From: Cardiocondyla obscurior | Lineage: Eukaryota > Arthropoda > Insecta > Hymenoptera > Formicidae | Direction: 5' to 3' | Assembly (NCBI RefSeq): GCF_019399895.1 | Contig: NC_091874.1 | Coordinates: forward strand, 3,908,501 to 3,972,500 | Length of the DNA: 64,000 nucleotides | Shown here: piece after piece, positions 33,201 through 45,780 of the stretch | Layout: the number at the start of each line of letters is the position of its first letter | Position numbering within the stretch: the stretch's first letter is position 1 | Position numbers and translations under genes: made by a program | The notes under the pieces: model-generated | What the model saw: only the letters and a program-made list of their open reading frames with translations | Database searches by the model: none | Told to the model about the DNA's origin: nothing

Positions 33201-36200
33201 CTGATGAAAAGTAAAGATTTGAAGATGCCGATGGCTTTGATGTTGAAGCGCAATGACGATGATGGCACGTCTTAAAAATTTTCTAATTATTTTTATCTCT
33301 CGTTAATATTTATCATATCCTTTTTTTTTCTAACGTTTTCAAGAAAGAAATTTCTTTTTTAAAAGTGACATAAATATTTTACATGCTCGAATAAAGTTAA
33401 ATTTCGTTTATTTTCCCGTGAGACATTCTGATTTTTATACAAGAGCGTTACTCGTGTCAAAATGACTTAAATCACGTCGACGGAAATAGAAAGAAAAAAA
33501 ATAAAAAGAAAAAAAAAATAAATAGCACGATAATGTCAACCCCGCGGGACAAATCGCGACATCCAAATACATCGCGTACACCTTTCACATTTGATGTGAT
33601 CAGATTTAAGAAGAACAACGTTATTGTGCGTGGAGTAGGCTGTTGTTTGCGTAGGACCGCGCAAGTGTAAAGCCATAAAGAAATTAACAGACTTATCAGT
33701 TTCGGGAAAAGCACCTGGCGGAACCCGACGCCCGGGGGAGAGTGTTGCTGATTACAGGTGGCCACAATAGAAACATTGTCTCCACCTGGTGCGCCAGCCA
33801 GCGCTCGGCCGATTTTTATGCGGCCGCCTTATCCTTCGACGGTGCAAACGAAACTCTGCAAACGGTGCAGCCGCGGCAGTGCCGCAATAAAGTCAGAAAA
33901 TAACAGGGAGCAGGGTGAGAATCGTCGAAAGAAGGCGCGAGTTTTACGAGCCAAGCATGCATTGTACGTACGAGGCGATTCTCTTCCCTCGCCTCTCTTT
34001 TCTCTTTCTTTCTTCGGGGGGCAAACAGAATTTTACGATACGTGTCACTGCGCGAGCCCGTAAATCGGCATTTATTTAGGCGTTCATTGTTGCATCAGCG
34101 CTCCAACCTGTCGGGAGTGGCGATAAGAATATATATACATGGCGGCAGATATCGGTGTCGCCTGAATCAAGTTCACTTTGAGTATTTTCCGTGGCACCGT
34201 TTCCGGCTTGAACTTTTATATAGCGCGCTAGTTTACCCAACTAAGTCGTTATAAAGAGCCATTCATACTTTTTTTTATTTATATTTCAAATTACACTTGT
34301 CTCTCTTTCTTTCTCTTATACATATATCTGTATATTACCTTCTTTATATTTATATATTGTTCTGTATTTAAATAATACTCTTATTAAACTCATTTATTCA
34401 AAGTTTAAAAAGAAAAAAGAAAAAAAGGAACTGGGAAAATTGCTTGCACGGGAGCATATTGCTTATACAAAGAGACGTGCTCTACGAGCTTCCACACAAT
34501 CAATTAATACCTATAGCAAGTCGTCTATGTGCACCTTCCTGAATCGTTGCCGAGATTTTATTCAGCGCCCTTCCGCATACGCGCGTTTTTTTTTTCTTTT
34601 TTTTTAACACGGCAGGCGACAATCGAATTATCTCGCGCTCCGGTAAAGGGAGACGTACAATAAAAACTACCTACACGCGTATCTGCACGTATATGCGCGA
34701 CGGAAGGCAGAGAGTCGTTCGGTGCGAGAGCAGAGCCCCATCCCTTCATGGGCTATTGATTCCCAATTTCACCGATAATGGCCGGGGCGCATCCTTTTTT
34801 TTACGCCGATACACTTGTTGAACGCCGAACGCACGTTGGTTTGGGGGGACAGGTCGGGGGTGGATTTTGCACGCCCGCCGGGATCTAACGCGTTTTTTTT
34901 TCTCTCTCTTTCTCTCTTCTTTTCCTTTTCCCCCTTTTTTTTCGCTCCCGTTCTCCTCTTTCTCTCCACATCGCGGGGAGAATATGGCTCTCGTTCCACA
35001 TTCGCATAGGAAACCGTCGACAACTGCGGAGGGGCTTGATTTTATGGCGTGTTTGGGGCAAAGCGGACATAAACGTGGCGGGTACGCGAATTGAGCCGCG
35101 CGACAGGGGTGAGCCACAACCTGTAAAGAACATCCTCTTTTTTCCATGCCGACCCAGCCGATCGCCTTTGTAAAACGAGACAGGTGCGCTCTATTTATTA
35201 TCAATACGCAAACTTTATATAAGAGAGAAAAATTAAATGCCGAGAAATGGAGTTTAATAACTTTAAATGTACATTAAAAAAGAAAAAAGAAAAAGAAGAT
35301 AGTTACATTTAGACTCGATCATAATTTTATAATATTTCTAAAAATAAATGTAATCAAGTCAATTATATTTATAATTAACAATTCGAAAGTAATTATATTT
35401 TCCACTCGGTCTGAAATTGTATATCGCGGAGATGCTTTTACAGCCTTATCGGCGGATCTAGGCTTTTCGCACGGGGTATATCGCATGATCGCATTGAATT
35501 CGTGATCGAGGCGGCGCGTATCAAGCTTCCTCCCTTCGTTTACTCAAAGCTAGGCACGACACAATCTGAGTACGACAGCGTAAACATCGCGGATGCGCCG
35601 GGTAAGACGCGTCTTGTCGGTTATTACTTTCCTTCGAGTTTCCCACAGAAGTCACGATCTGTGGTCGCGGATCATAGCCCGGTCCGCGATACAAATACAG
35701 CTACGCGCCTACAATGAGGCGTACGCGCACATAAATTAACGGTGGGAAACGCTCGACGTGCGTGCACGCATACGCGTGCATGCATCACATGTCCCCGCGC
35801 GGCCGTGAGGCTCGCATCGGCATAGGCCTGTCTACGCTACCGTGCAATGGCATGCGGTACGCGCATCGTTCTTTCGTCCCATAACCGTATGCGGTTTGGC
35901 TATGGTCGTTACGGTTCAAGCGTTCTCCAATAACGCGAACGCTCTACGCGCGGCATGTCCGCAAGAATGTGTGCGTTACCACCGCTCTGTGATCATTGGT
36001 CAATGTTAATGATGGGCCTCGCCGACGTTAATGAAGGGAAATTTTGTCCCGCGGACGAAAATTCTTTAATCACCTGGCGCAATATTTTCAGCGTTTATTC
36101 AGAAATGACTAACAATAAGAGTAACAATTCGGCTCGGGCTCGAACGGGACGGCATTTAGAATTCGCACGAGCTTGATTCGATCGAAATAACGTTTGACTG

Positions 36201-36446
36201 ATCGTATCTCGAGACCGATCGAGTATTCTCTATAGTTTTTGTAAATTGCAATCGTTCCATCGCTCGACGTTTAAAATTAGATAAAACGGCAGACTGGAAA
36301 TGAATCCCGTCGCGGCATTCGGTCCTTTTGAACGATAAGAAACGAGTCTTCCCTCCCACCGACGCGCGGCGCCATGGAAGACGGTCACGATAGCGTGCAC
36401 GGCGATAAATTATAACGTTATGGTTTCTCTTGACATTCCTGTGCAG
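33201..36446. other. Unassigned DNA
   Basis: A-rich runs at 33490-33525, T runs near 34584-34606, a TC-rich patch at 34896-34965, and AT-rich DNA at 34260-34430 and 35205-35400. Open frames on opposite strands overlap freely. No gene or RNA was recognised. Confidence 0.55.
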
Positions 36447-36702
36447 TTGGGTAACCCGACCTGGCCTAACCTCGATGTCCTTACATACGCATCGTGTGCG
36501 CTCCTGCCTACGAGATCGTGTCGTAGCTCGCGAGACAGTACCGGTATCAATGTACTACCTGGTGCTCAGCCTGGTACTTATCGTCGCTGTCGAGGACGGA
36601 GCGAAACGCAACAATACAGAGCTATGTCGCACGCAACTGTCCCTCCGCATCCGCTCTCATCGAATGTCTCTTTCTTTCCCGGCGAATATCGTACGCGTTG
36701 AC
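36447..36702 (+). CDS. Candidate exon with signal peptide, ATG at 36550
   Basis: TCTCTTGACATTCCTGTGCAG ends at 36446 (good acceptor), and GTTGAC is followed by GTGAGA at 36703 (good donor), giving a 256-base exon. An ATG at 36550 opens exactly 51 codons to the donor in phase 0. The product begins MYYLVLSLVLIVAVEDGAKR, a short N-terminus, an 11-residue hydrophobic core and a polar region, as in a secreted or type I membrane precursor. An N-glycosylation sequon (NNT) and one cysteine follow. The first 103 bases would be 5' untranslated. No family is recognised. Another frame is also open through much of the exon. A downstream exon was not found, so this is a hypothesis only. Confidence 0.23.
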
Positions 36703-39700
36703 GTGAGAAGCGGCGAGGTCGGAGGGGTACGGCAGAGAGAATAGATACTGTGGCGAACGGGCGGCAGAATTTTAAAGGCACACATGAAAGAGAGAGAGAG
36801 AGAGAGATAAAGGCGAGAGGAAGAAAGGGGCGAGAGGACCACAGCAGGAACCGGCGGTGTCTGACAATACTCGGAGAAAGAGATACCTATGAAGCTCGCA
36901 TATTAATAATTACTGTTATTCCGTAATGACCGATGTGGGGCATGGGAAGACTCGATAATCCTATGCATTAGTCGCCCCCGATGCGCTCATTTATGCCGCG
37001 GGTCCCTGCCCCGTTCTCCCGTGCTTTATTCATGGAATTAAAGCAGCGGGAGATGTATCTCCGTCTTCCTCTCGCGCCCGGCCTCCCGTGCGTTTTCTAC
37101 ATTTTAACGGTGCCCCCTGCGCGGATACACGCACTTCCGGCGGCGGTGAGAAAGCGCACCGCGATCGCGTCGCCTTTGCGTCCTGATAGACAATCCCGCG
37201 AATGTCGCTCGCCTAAATTACACACTTTAATCCGCCGGACAAGAAACGCCGAGGTGGGAGTAGAGATTCGTCACAATTACCGCGGTCGTTGATATAGGGA
37301 ACTAGAGTAATAGTAGGAAACGATGACGAGAAACTCTTTGCTATTACAGGGTATTAATCCTGAGTTTTGCTTTGTTCGCTCAAGGTATTTATTGGGAAGA
37401 AAAAGAAACGGTCTACCACGGGAATAGAGAGCGGTAACAAAAGAACATGTACGACTATTATATATCTGGCTCGGTTGTGGACGCCTTAAAAAATATATAT
37501 ATATGCGCCACAGAGATTTATTGGCTAGAAACAAATTCGTTATTCATTAGATTTTTATACTCTTAAGACGAGAAAGACGCAAGATATTTATTAATTACGT
37601 TCACTAAAGTTACCTCGTATCAATGTAACGAACTAGCGCGAAATTCGGCTCGACAAATTAAGCAGGATGACACTCGGTTTAGTGATCCATTCACGCATTA
37701 CCGTGGAAAGCGGCTGAAAGTGCCCGGCGGAATGAAAGGCCGATGCGACTCGATCCCTCGATCGATCAACAGAAATCCTTCGACCTTGCCTTTGGACTTA
37801 AGCCTCGTCTGGTTCCTGCGAGGATTAACTTCTTGCTCCAGCTTCTTCTAGCGGTTGATCTCGCCAATTTGTTCGTCTGAACTTTTGGCCGAATTAACAT
37901 CGAACCGCTGCCGAGAGACCGAGCCAAACCCGTGAAACCTATTAAAGTTTCAGTAGCTTTCTGTTAGATCGCATTGCTTTCCTTCGCATGGATTTATCTA
38001 TGCAATACGTGACGAAGCAAGGAAAGTATTTTTACGGTTTACGAAAGGGTTATTTCGGTAATTTCTTTTTAGTCTTTTTAATAATAATAAAAGTTCTTAA
38101 AAGTAACTTGAAAAGTATCGCTTCGTTGCAAATTAACGTATCTTGAATTAATTACTATTCGTTGTCTTACATTTTTAAATAGTTCTTTATAGAAAATTTT
38201 TTATTGCAGAAAATTATTAAGAAATAAAAAAAAAATTGCGGGAATATAGACAATGGCAGTCCAACAAAATTAATTCTAGTCGTTTCCCTCCGCGCTCTCC
38301 CCTTCAGTCTTCTAAACGCCTACCTTTTCTACAAGCTTATCTCGAATAACGCATCTCGTCTGATTATTCGATGCGCAGACGAACCGAACCTTGAAATAAT
38401 AAGCGTCTTTCCTGATTCCGGGTTGTGTCGCCGTGTTCACACGTGCACAAGCGACAACCGATGTGTGAACGCATTACGCTCGCCGAACGTGGCCAACAGC
38501 GTAACAGTCTTTTATTCGTATCCAATTTAACAACCAGTAGTAATTTTCGTGAGTAATCACGAATCCAGAAACAGGATGTGATACGAACGAGGCATTCATA
38601 AATAAACTCTTAATTATAATTAAAAGTAATTGAAAGATATCGCTGTCGCAAGTTCGGAGACTTGCCAGCTGCGATTTCACGCGTTGAATCAATTTACTTT
38701 TTTTTTTTTAATAATTTGCACGTATCGCGTACCTTTTAATTTTTACGGTTTTATTTTTGCATTTACCGAGTCCATTAATAACAGTAAAAAAAAAAAAAAT
38801 CTTTAAGGCTCCAAAAATATTCTTCAGAACGCGATTCTTAAGAACACGTTTCGAGTGAGTTTATAAATGTCCGCGGAACGAGACCAAGGGCAATATTGCT
38901 ACCTGCGCCAGTGGGTGATGCTTTTTCTAAGACTAGCAGGCCGTGGAATAAGTAAGTAATGGCCGCGATGGCTGCTATATGAGAATTAAGGGGGCGATGT
39001 AGCGGGTAGCGTCGGCGGTTTCCTTGAACGATGATAATCAGCGATTTCGTGACAGACACGGGGCCGTGGCCACGCTAACGAGCAATCGCACGGCCGACGC
39101 TCGCTCGGGCGACACTTCTAGGCGTGTGGATATGCCTTTAAGGATTCTGCCTCCTTCCCTCGCCTTGGCCGGCTGGAATTACTTCGGACTTGTCGGTGTG
39201 CGTCGCGCAGAAATTATATCGCGCACACTGCTAAGTGCCGCTCTAAATTATAGTACACTTAATCAGTTAAGAGAAGATACATTTTCTATTTCCTGGAAAT
39301 CAAGGCTTTCGTAAAGTCGCCACGGCCAAACGATGCTCGTACCCCAGGCACGCACGCACGTTAATAGCGACGTTTTTCCAGATACGCATCGTCCACCGAG
39401 ATTATCGTTAAGACGCGCGTAACGCTCGATGCTTTGTTTCGCGAGAATTTTTCCACGGCGACCTTTTCGACAATTCGATCTCCGACAGCGTGCAGGCAGA
39501 TGTCCTTTAGGAAATCCCTACGGATTTTCACTATTAAAAGCCGTGGTTTAACTTCCGGCGCTCCAGTCATCTTCGACTTTTTATCGACGCGCGCTATAAA
39601 GAGAGGTACCTTTAAAGTCTCGCATCACGGGTCGTCGAGATATCCATACGCATCTCGTATTAGCCATAATCGCGAAGAAACCTTCGCGAACGGCCGCTTT

Positions 39701-39858
39701 ACGGCCCTCGTCGAATAAGTGCTCGTTTCGGGCGGGCAATAATCGGCGAGCGCGGCACGCATAACCGAACAAATTAAATTCTTATACACTTAAACCCATT
39801 GGCGGTGACAGTCGCACGTACGTTTCACCTCTTTAATGCGCCCGACGCGCACAGAGAA
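36703..39858. other. Unassigned DNA
   Basis: Includes an AG microsatellite at 36789-36807, a TA run near 37490-37504, A/T homopolymers at 38698-38709 and 38786-38799, and CpG-rich DNA around 37000-37290. No gene or RNA was recognised. Confidence 0.55.
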
Positions 39859-39880
39859 ACGCACGCACGCACGCACGCAC
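39859..39880. repeat. ACGC tetranucleotide microsatellite
   Basis: Five and a half perfect copies of ACGC. A shorter run of the same unit (GCACGCACGCACG) lies about 500 bases upstream, near 39350. Confidence 0.93.
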
Positions 39881-41973
39881 TTGCGTCCGCTTCGAAAGAG
39901 CCACGCGCGCTCATGCACACACGGCAATGTGCGAGCATACCCTCGGTGTCGTACGGGCACGTAAGCAGAACCGCAGAACTTCAGCGTATCGCCGTCCATT
40001 CGTGAAGACCATGCGGCAGATAACGATATGACTTCGCCTCGGTACTCATCCATAAATTCACGAGAACGGGGACCGCGGGATAACGTTTCGCCGATGGCGG
40101 TGTCGTTGCAGCCGGCAGAAGAAAAGGGATTAATGGCCGGCAAAAGAGCAGAGGGAACGGGGCGCCGGAGAAAGAAGAGCGTAAAGCCGGGAAAGACGAG
40201 GGACGCCAGGTCGCCGAGGGGATGCTGCCACTGCTGATACGGACGATCGCTTCGTGCGCGAGCAGACTGATCACTACGCCGTCGCACTTATAATTATTAT
40301 TCGTATTTTAATGGCAGCGGAAAGGCGCCGACGCCTTTGAAGCCGGCGGGTGAGACGGCGGCTTCTCTCAAGAGCTCGTCCTCCTCCAGCTTCCCTCCCG
40401 GCCTGTTGTTGCGGGCGAAGAGAACGAGCGAGATAAAGAAAGAGGAAAGGATAGGTAGTACTCGCGCAAACCTCCGTGCTTTTAAAAATATTGGGGATTT
40501 CAGATATCAAATGCCGCGTACCGTCGCGCCCTTGAATCAGCCGAAAAAGGGACGTGTGTTCTCACCGTCCCTTCCTTCTTTCTCGCGGAGTGCCTCCGGC
40601 GGAGCCATTCAATCAGAGGCCGAAGATAAGTCGCAGCTTTCGTTTTTAAATCTCCTCTGCCGCGGGAAGCGGAATGGTCGATATCAGTGTGCCGTTTCCA
40701 TTGTTAGAACCCTCCGATTTTTTTTTTCTTTTTCTTTTTTGTGGTAACGCAACCGAACTTGTTTGACGGAACTTTGGTTATTTTGTTCTCGGCTAATTAC
40801 TTGAAAAATTTTAATAAGAAGGAGAAAACAGAGAGAGGGATTAAGGAAGAATTAAATTGCATGTAGCGTAGTTGTATGTTCATAATAATATAGTAGGTAA
40901 TGATATTTTATATCTGTTATAAAACCGAGCACAGAGAAATCTTAACTCTTGAGAATTAAGGCAGAAAAATCCATGATGATTTAATGAGCAAGTAAAAACG
41001 CCGCGGATGTGTGCAAATAATCCTTAGAAAGTTTTTTTCTAAATATTCGACCGAGTTAAGATTGATGAGAAAGATCTATAATTGCAAGAGGAAAGCGGCG
41101 ATGTGAAAACCTTTCTGAAGAAAGAAAGCCGAGGATAAAGCGAGATGAGTAGAGAATGAGGCATCAATCAATTTATGCAACCCTTCGGCCGATTAAACCG
41201 AATCAGCGGGTCGAAGACATTTGGTACTCAGTGGCCCTTCTCTCCTCCGCGTATATGCCTAGGTTAATATAAATTAATAGATAAATATACAATTAGAAGT
41301 AATCTATATTAATTAAGGGAAGGTCTTGCCTTCGTGGTGGCTCAACTTGGCTCCTTTGTGGCTGCACCGTGAATATCCGGCGATTCATTCATTAACCCTC
41401 ACCTTCGACCTCGAGTCTCTCGGAGCCGCGGAGGTTCCAATCATACCTCGAACAATAACCGAACGAGAAATACCCCTAATGTGTTCTCGTTGTCTTGGCC
41501 TCGCTCGCCGTTTCGCGAGAGTATATCTTCGTCTATACATACACCGCGTCCTACTACGTACCGTTCGGTACCGAGAAGTACTACTTTTTGCTTATCAAAA
41601 TTACTTAGTATCTAAAATCAAGCGTAAGAAATGGAATTGGTATCGCAACAATAATTCCCAATACGTTACGCCGTCTAAAGACTTAGAATGCCCATCAAAT
41701 TGGCGGCGCGATACAATTTATCATCACTTATTACCGCCATCGCCGTGCCAGTAATACATCACAACGACTCGGCGACGTTCGTCGCTGAGTCAGCAATAAA
41801 TTTCTCGTCGCGAGCGCGCGCACGTTATCGCGAGGCAATTGCAAGATTTGCGCGGCTGGATTCGTCTCGGGCGTAGAATCCGTAAATCAGCGCCGACCTA
41901 CGCGGTCCATCCTCGGCCGTGCCTCGCCTCGAGGAGATTGCTTTACAAAAATTATCTTCTTTCCTTCATTCCA
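39881..41973. other. Unassigned, partly CpG-rich DNA
   Basis: CpG-rich with overlapping long frames on both strands at 39790-40290, none recognised. Near 41941-41973 a long pyrimidine tract ends in TTCATTCCAG, a very strong acceptor-like site. The DNA after it is open for only 13-17 codons, with AATAAA about 250 bases downstream (near 42222), so a short terminal exon is possible but unproven. Confidence 0.5.
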
Positions 41974-44900
41974 GCGCGATGGCGCAATCGTAAAACGAGA
42001 CAAAAGCGAAGGGTAGTCGCCTGACACTCGTTCGTAATCCTAAGATTTAGACGTACCCTCGTCGTACAGGATGGCTATAAACAAAAACACAAGGGATCGT
42101 TGTTCAGGGAGAGAATAGGTTACGCTAGCGTGGGAGATACGCGAGAGGGGGTCGTTATTAATACAAAGGGGCGATGGTACCCAAATCCCAATCTGAAATA
42201 CGACGGAAATAATCCGGTTGAAATAAAACGAGGACCGCGGACCACGTTAAAGTTAAGCTCGCTCAGCGCGCTCGGATGTACTCGTTCGTTTTAACGCAGT
42301 TCTACTGAGAACAGAAACACCACGAAAGGCGGAAATCTCTCGGTCTCGGAAAAAAGCAAAAAATTATATATACCTTGGATAAAGTAAGCAAAGTAATTAG
42401 TCGAGAAGGTAGCCCACGATACAGACCACACCTGTGCGCGAAATCGGCTTGGTGTCGGATATAATTCGTGGACCAAGAATATAAGAGGGATAAAGGCCCG
42501 GTTTCTCTCGCCTGGGCCCTATGAAAAATAAAGTACCACGTGTTTGTTTGCGCAGGAGCTCACATGTCGATGTAAATTTTTTTATTGCGTCAATAACGAA
42601 GAAAAATAAAATTTCCATTGCACGTCATAAGAAAAAAATTAAATTAAATTAAAAAAAAAAAAAATAACAAATTGAATAAGCGTATCTTATCTTCAGATAA
42701 AATTCTGAAGCTTCAATGAAATGTCACGACTGATTTAATACAAATCGATGCGATTTTAAACTTTGGTACCACGATGCTGAGAATAAAATCGATTGTTGGC
42801 GCCGTTCGCGATGTAGAGCGCAAGCTGCAAGGGGGTCCCGTCTTTTTTAAAAGGGGCCTATGTGCGCTGAGGGCGGAGGATCTCGTCTGATGTAGCACCG
42901 GCATTAATAGCCGCGATGCCCGAGACGGGAGACTGAAATACGAGCCACGTGAGAATATCATTAGCAAATTGCTTAATTTACGGACCACCGCTGACGGTGT
43001 TCGTGTGGATGTATTGTCTCTCCGGTGTGGTCGGGACTCTGTAATTATTATTTTTTTTTTTTTCCTATTCTGGATGATCACCGAAAAGTGCGTTGCAGGA
43101 TGACACATCTTAAAATCGTAATCGCTGAGTTAACGAAAATTCTGCCGGCTGTGCGCCTGAAGAACGAAATAATGCTCGCCGATGTGTTGTCGAAGCGACA
43201 ATGAACTTTTTATCATTATTAAAAATACACGCGTTGAGCGTAAGCACGCCGCGGTTTACAAATACGCGTGTTAATATTAGTAAAGGTAAATGTATTACGG
43301 TACCGATTAATATTAATGAAGCTATTATCCTTGATTACATATTGTAATTAATATTAATAAGTAAAAGCTCTCTGGCTGGTTCCTATTTATCTGGATTAGC
43401 TAATGAACGAATATGTATATATAGAATAAACACATTTATAAATTTCGCTTGATTAAGCTTCGATGTTGCAAGCGCGTATATACGTGTTGCGACATTGTCG
43501 AAGGGCTAAGGTGGAGCAGGCTGACTTGGGAAAACTTAATAGGAAAAATATCGTTCGATATAAATATTCTACATCGGATTACAGTCGCGTACGACTCTGC
43601 GCGCATTACAAATAATATCTAAAGAACGTAATCTCGATTACCTTTTGAAACATAAAACGCCGTTCGTAAAAGAATGATATCTTACAGAATGTCTCGGGAA
43701 AAATATTAAAAAAAAAAAAAAAGGGACGAGAGCGACTCATAATTCCTCATTAAAGCATCGCTAATAATTTTTATAGAGCCTTCTCATGGCTCTCGAGTAC
43801 AATGTAGCCGGGCAGCGAAGAGAAAGAAAACGATCCGTCGATTCCGACCCCCGCGACTGCACTCGGCTTCTCGCCCGGTTCCCGCAGCCCCCTTTCCCGC
43901 TCGTATATAACGTCGGACGTTAAGTGGGGACCTCCACGGCGCCGTGGGCCCATCGCGTTTTATCACCGTGCTCATACCGTTTCAATACGCCATCAATAAT
44001 AAGTCCCCTTTTGATACTCCCGGGACGCGCGTGCAGCGCGTTACGTTTACAGCCGGTATACGGTATCGCCTTTCGCGTCCGCGAAGAATGGAGCCGGATA
44101 CGTTGGCCTTTTTACAGACGTGCGCAGACATTGTTGCTCTCGCCTGTGAAAGATGACGGCAATTAAAGCCGCGGCGAAATTTTCTTCGAATCGCGATTCG
44201 ACGAGGAGGAGCCGCCGCCGATCTTTTCCCCCCTCACCGACCAGCACCGCCGTTCTGTTCTGCTTTTTGTTATTGTTACCGCGCTTTGGGTGCCGGCGCG
44301 AGTCGCGGCGACATTTATTCACGTCACCGTGGAGTAATGCCAGCGGTCAGTAGAGGAGAAACATTGTAGATAAAATTAATGCGGCCCGTTCGAAATAACC
44401 ACGGGGCGGAGCGATCTGATTTTATTGGGAAGCAATACGGCCGCCTCGCGACAAGGAATCTTGGCAACGCGAGCCCGCCACCGAACCGCGTGATTAACTA
44501 GATGCAAGTGCGATTCCCGTGGGATTATTTGTAGGGCGTGGGGCCACGGGACTACGCCTTTTATTTCTGCGACGGGAATCGCAATTGTGAGAGAGCACTC
44601 GGTAACACTTAGCAATCCATTAATAATTCCACTACAATTAGCCACGTCTTACATTTCAGGCATATTTGAAAGAATACATTTCTCTCGACTTTCGATGAGC
44701 GATTACAGTTTTTCTTGTCAATGCGCCGCGATCGCCTCGACGACGTTTACTAAAAATATTCGTACACGCGGTTTCTCTTATCGCTTTTCCTACCGAAGTC
44801 TATTAGCGTATTATAAGCGCACGAAGTGTACTCTTACTCGACGCGTTTCAATTATTTTAGAGAACAATCACGATTGAATCGCTTTTACCACGTGCGTAGA

Positions 44901-45780
44901 GCAATTAACTTAAACAACGGCGAGGTGCGTTTGAATAATGGCCGTGTCTAAATTTGTTCGCTTTTTTTTTTCTTTTTTTTTTAATCGTTACTTATTAATT
45001 GGTTTCCCGCATCACGCGCCGAGACGCGGCACGGAGCGTTGCATCAATTTGGACAATAAGTTGATTTTCATCGCGAGCGAGTCTCTCGCGCATGTAAAAC
45101 CGAGCGTGAATGAGCACGATTTTATTGCCGGGAAATATAATCGGCTATCTCGCCGGCGCAATTAACGGGAAGAAAAATCAACCGCATTAAGAATGCGGCC
45201 GAGGGAGCGCCTCGTCCGCGTACCTTCTATTGTAATTTAGCTGCAGCGGTAACGCTACGTTACTTTCAATTAACTCCGTAACAGTGGCTGTTCGACTACG
45301 CGAGTCCGGTCGTGGAATCTTCCGAAAATCCGTACGTCCGCGGCCCCGTTTTATTCCATCGACGCGGTCTCGCACGACGGCGAGACGGTCCGCGTGCCAA
45401 CCTGAAACTCTCGGGGATCTAATCACGCGTGTAAACACCTAGCGTACATGTTCCATCATGCTTTTCCCGTGCACGTGTAAGAGCTAGAATGCGCGGACTG
45501 TCCGGCAGTTAAGGCGACCCAAGTGTACCAGTAGGCGATGACGCAGCGAAATATCGTAGCCCACACGCGGTTGACAATTAATTTAATAATAAGATCAAAG
45601 TATTAATCAGTACCCTTTCGCAAACAAACGTTATTTTTGTAACGCGACTTTTTTTTATATATTTTTTTTTATTCCTAGACGTGATGGAGATAAGGGATCG
45701 TGATAAAAATCCGCCTAAATCACGCAATATTGATTCCACGAAGGATGCGTGCCTCAACGAATTTATGTGCCGTTCGCAAG
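41974..45780. other. Unassigned DNA
   Basis: Homopolymers at 42651-42664, 43051-43063 and 43708-43722. At 44660 CTTACATTTCAG forms an acceptor-like site followed by a 72-codon open frame to 44877, without a donor or recognisable motif. Confidence 0.5.

Noticed and set aside
44661..44877. 72-codon open tail after TTACATTTCAG
   Set aside because: No phase-compatible upstream donor, unremarkable composition, and no recognised motif. Kept only as a note in the regional entry.
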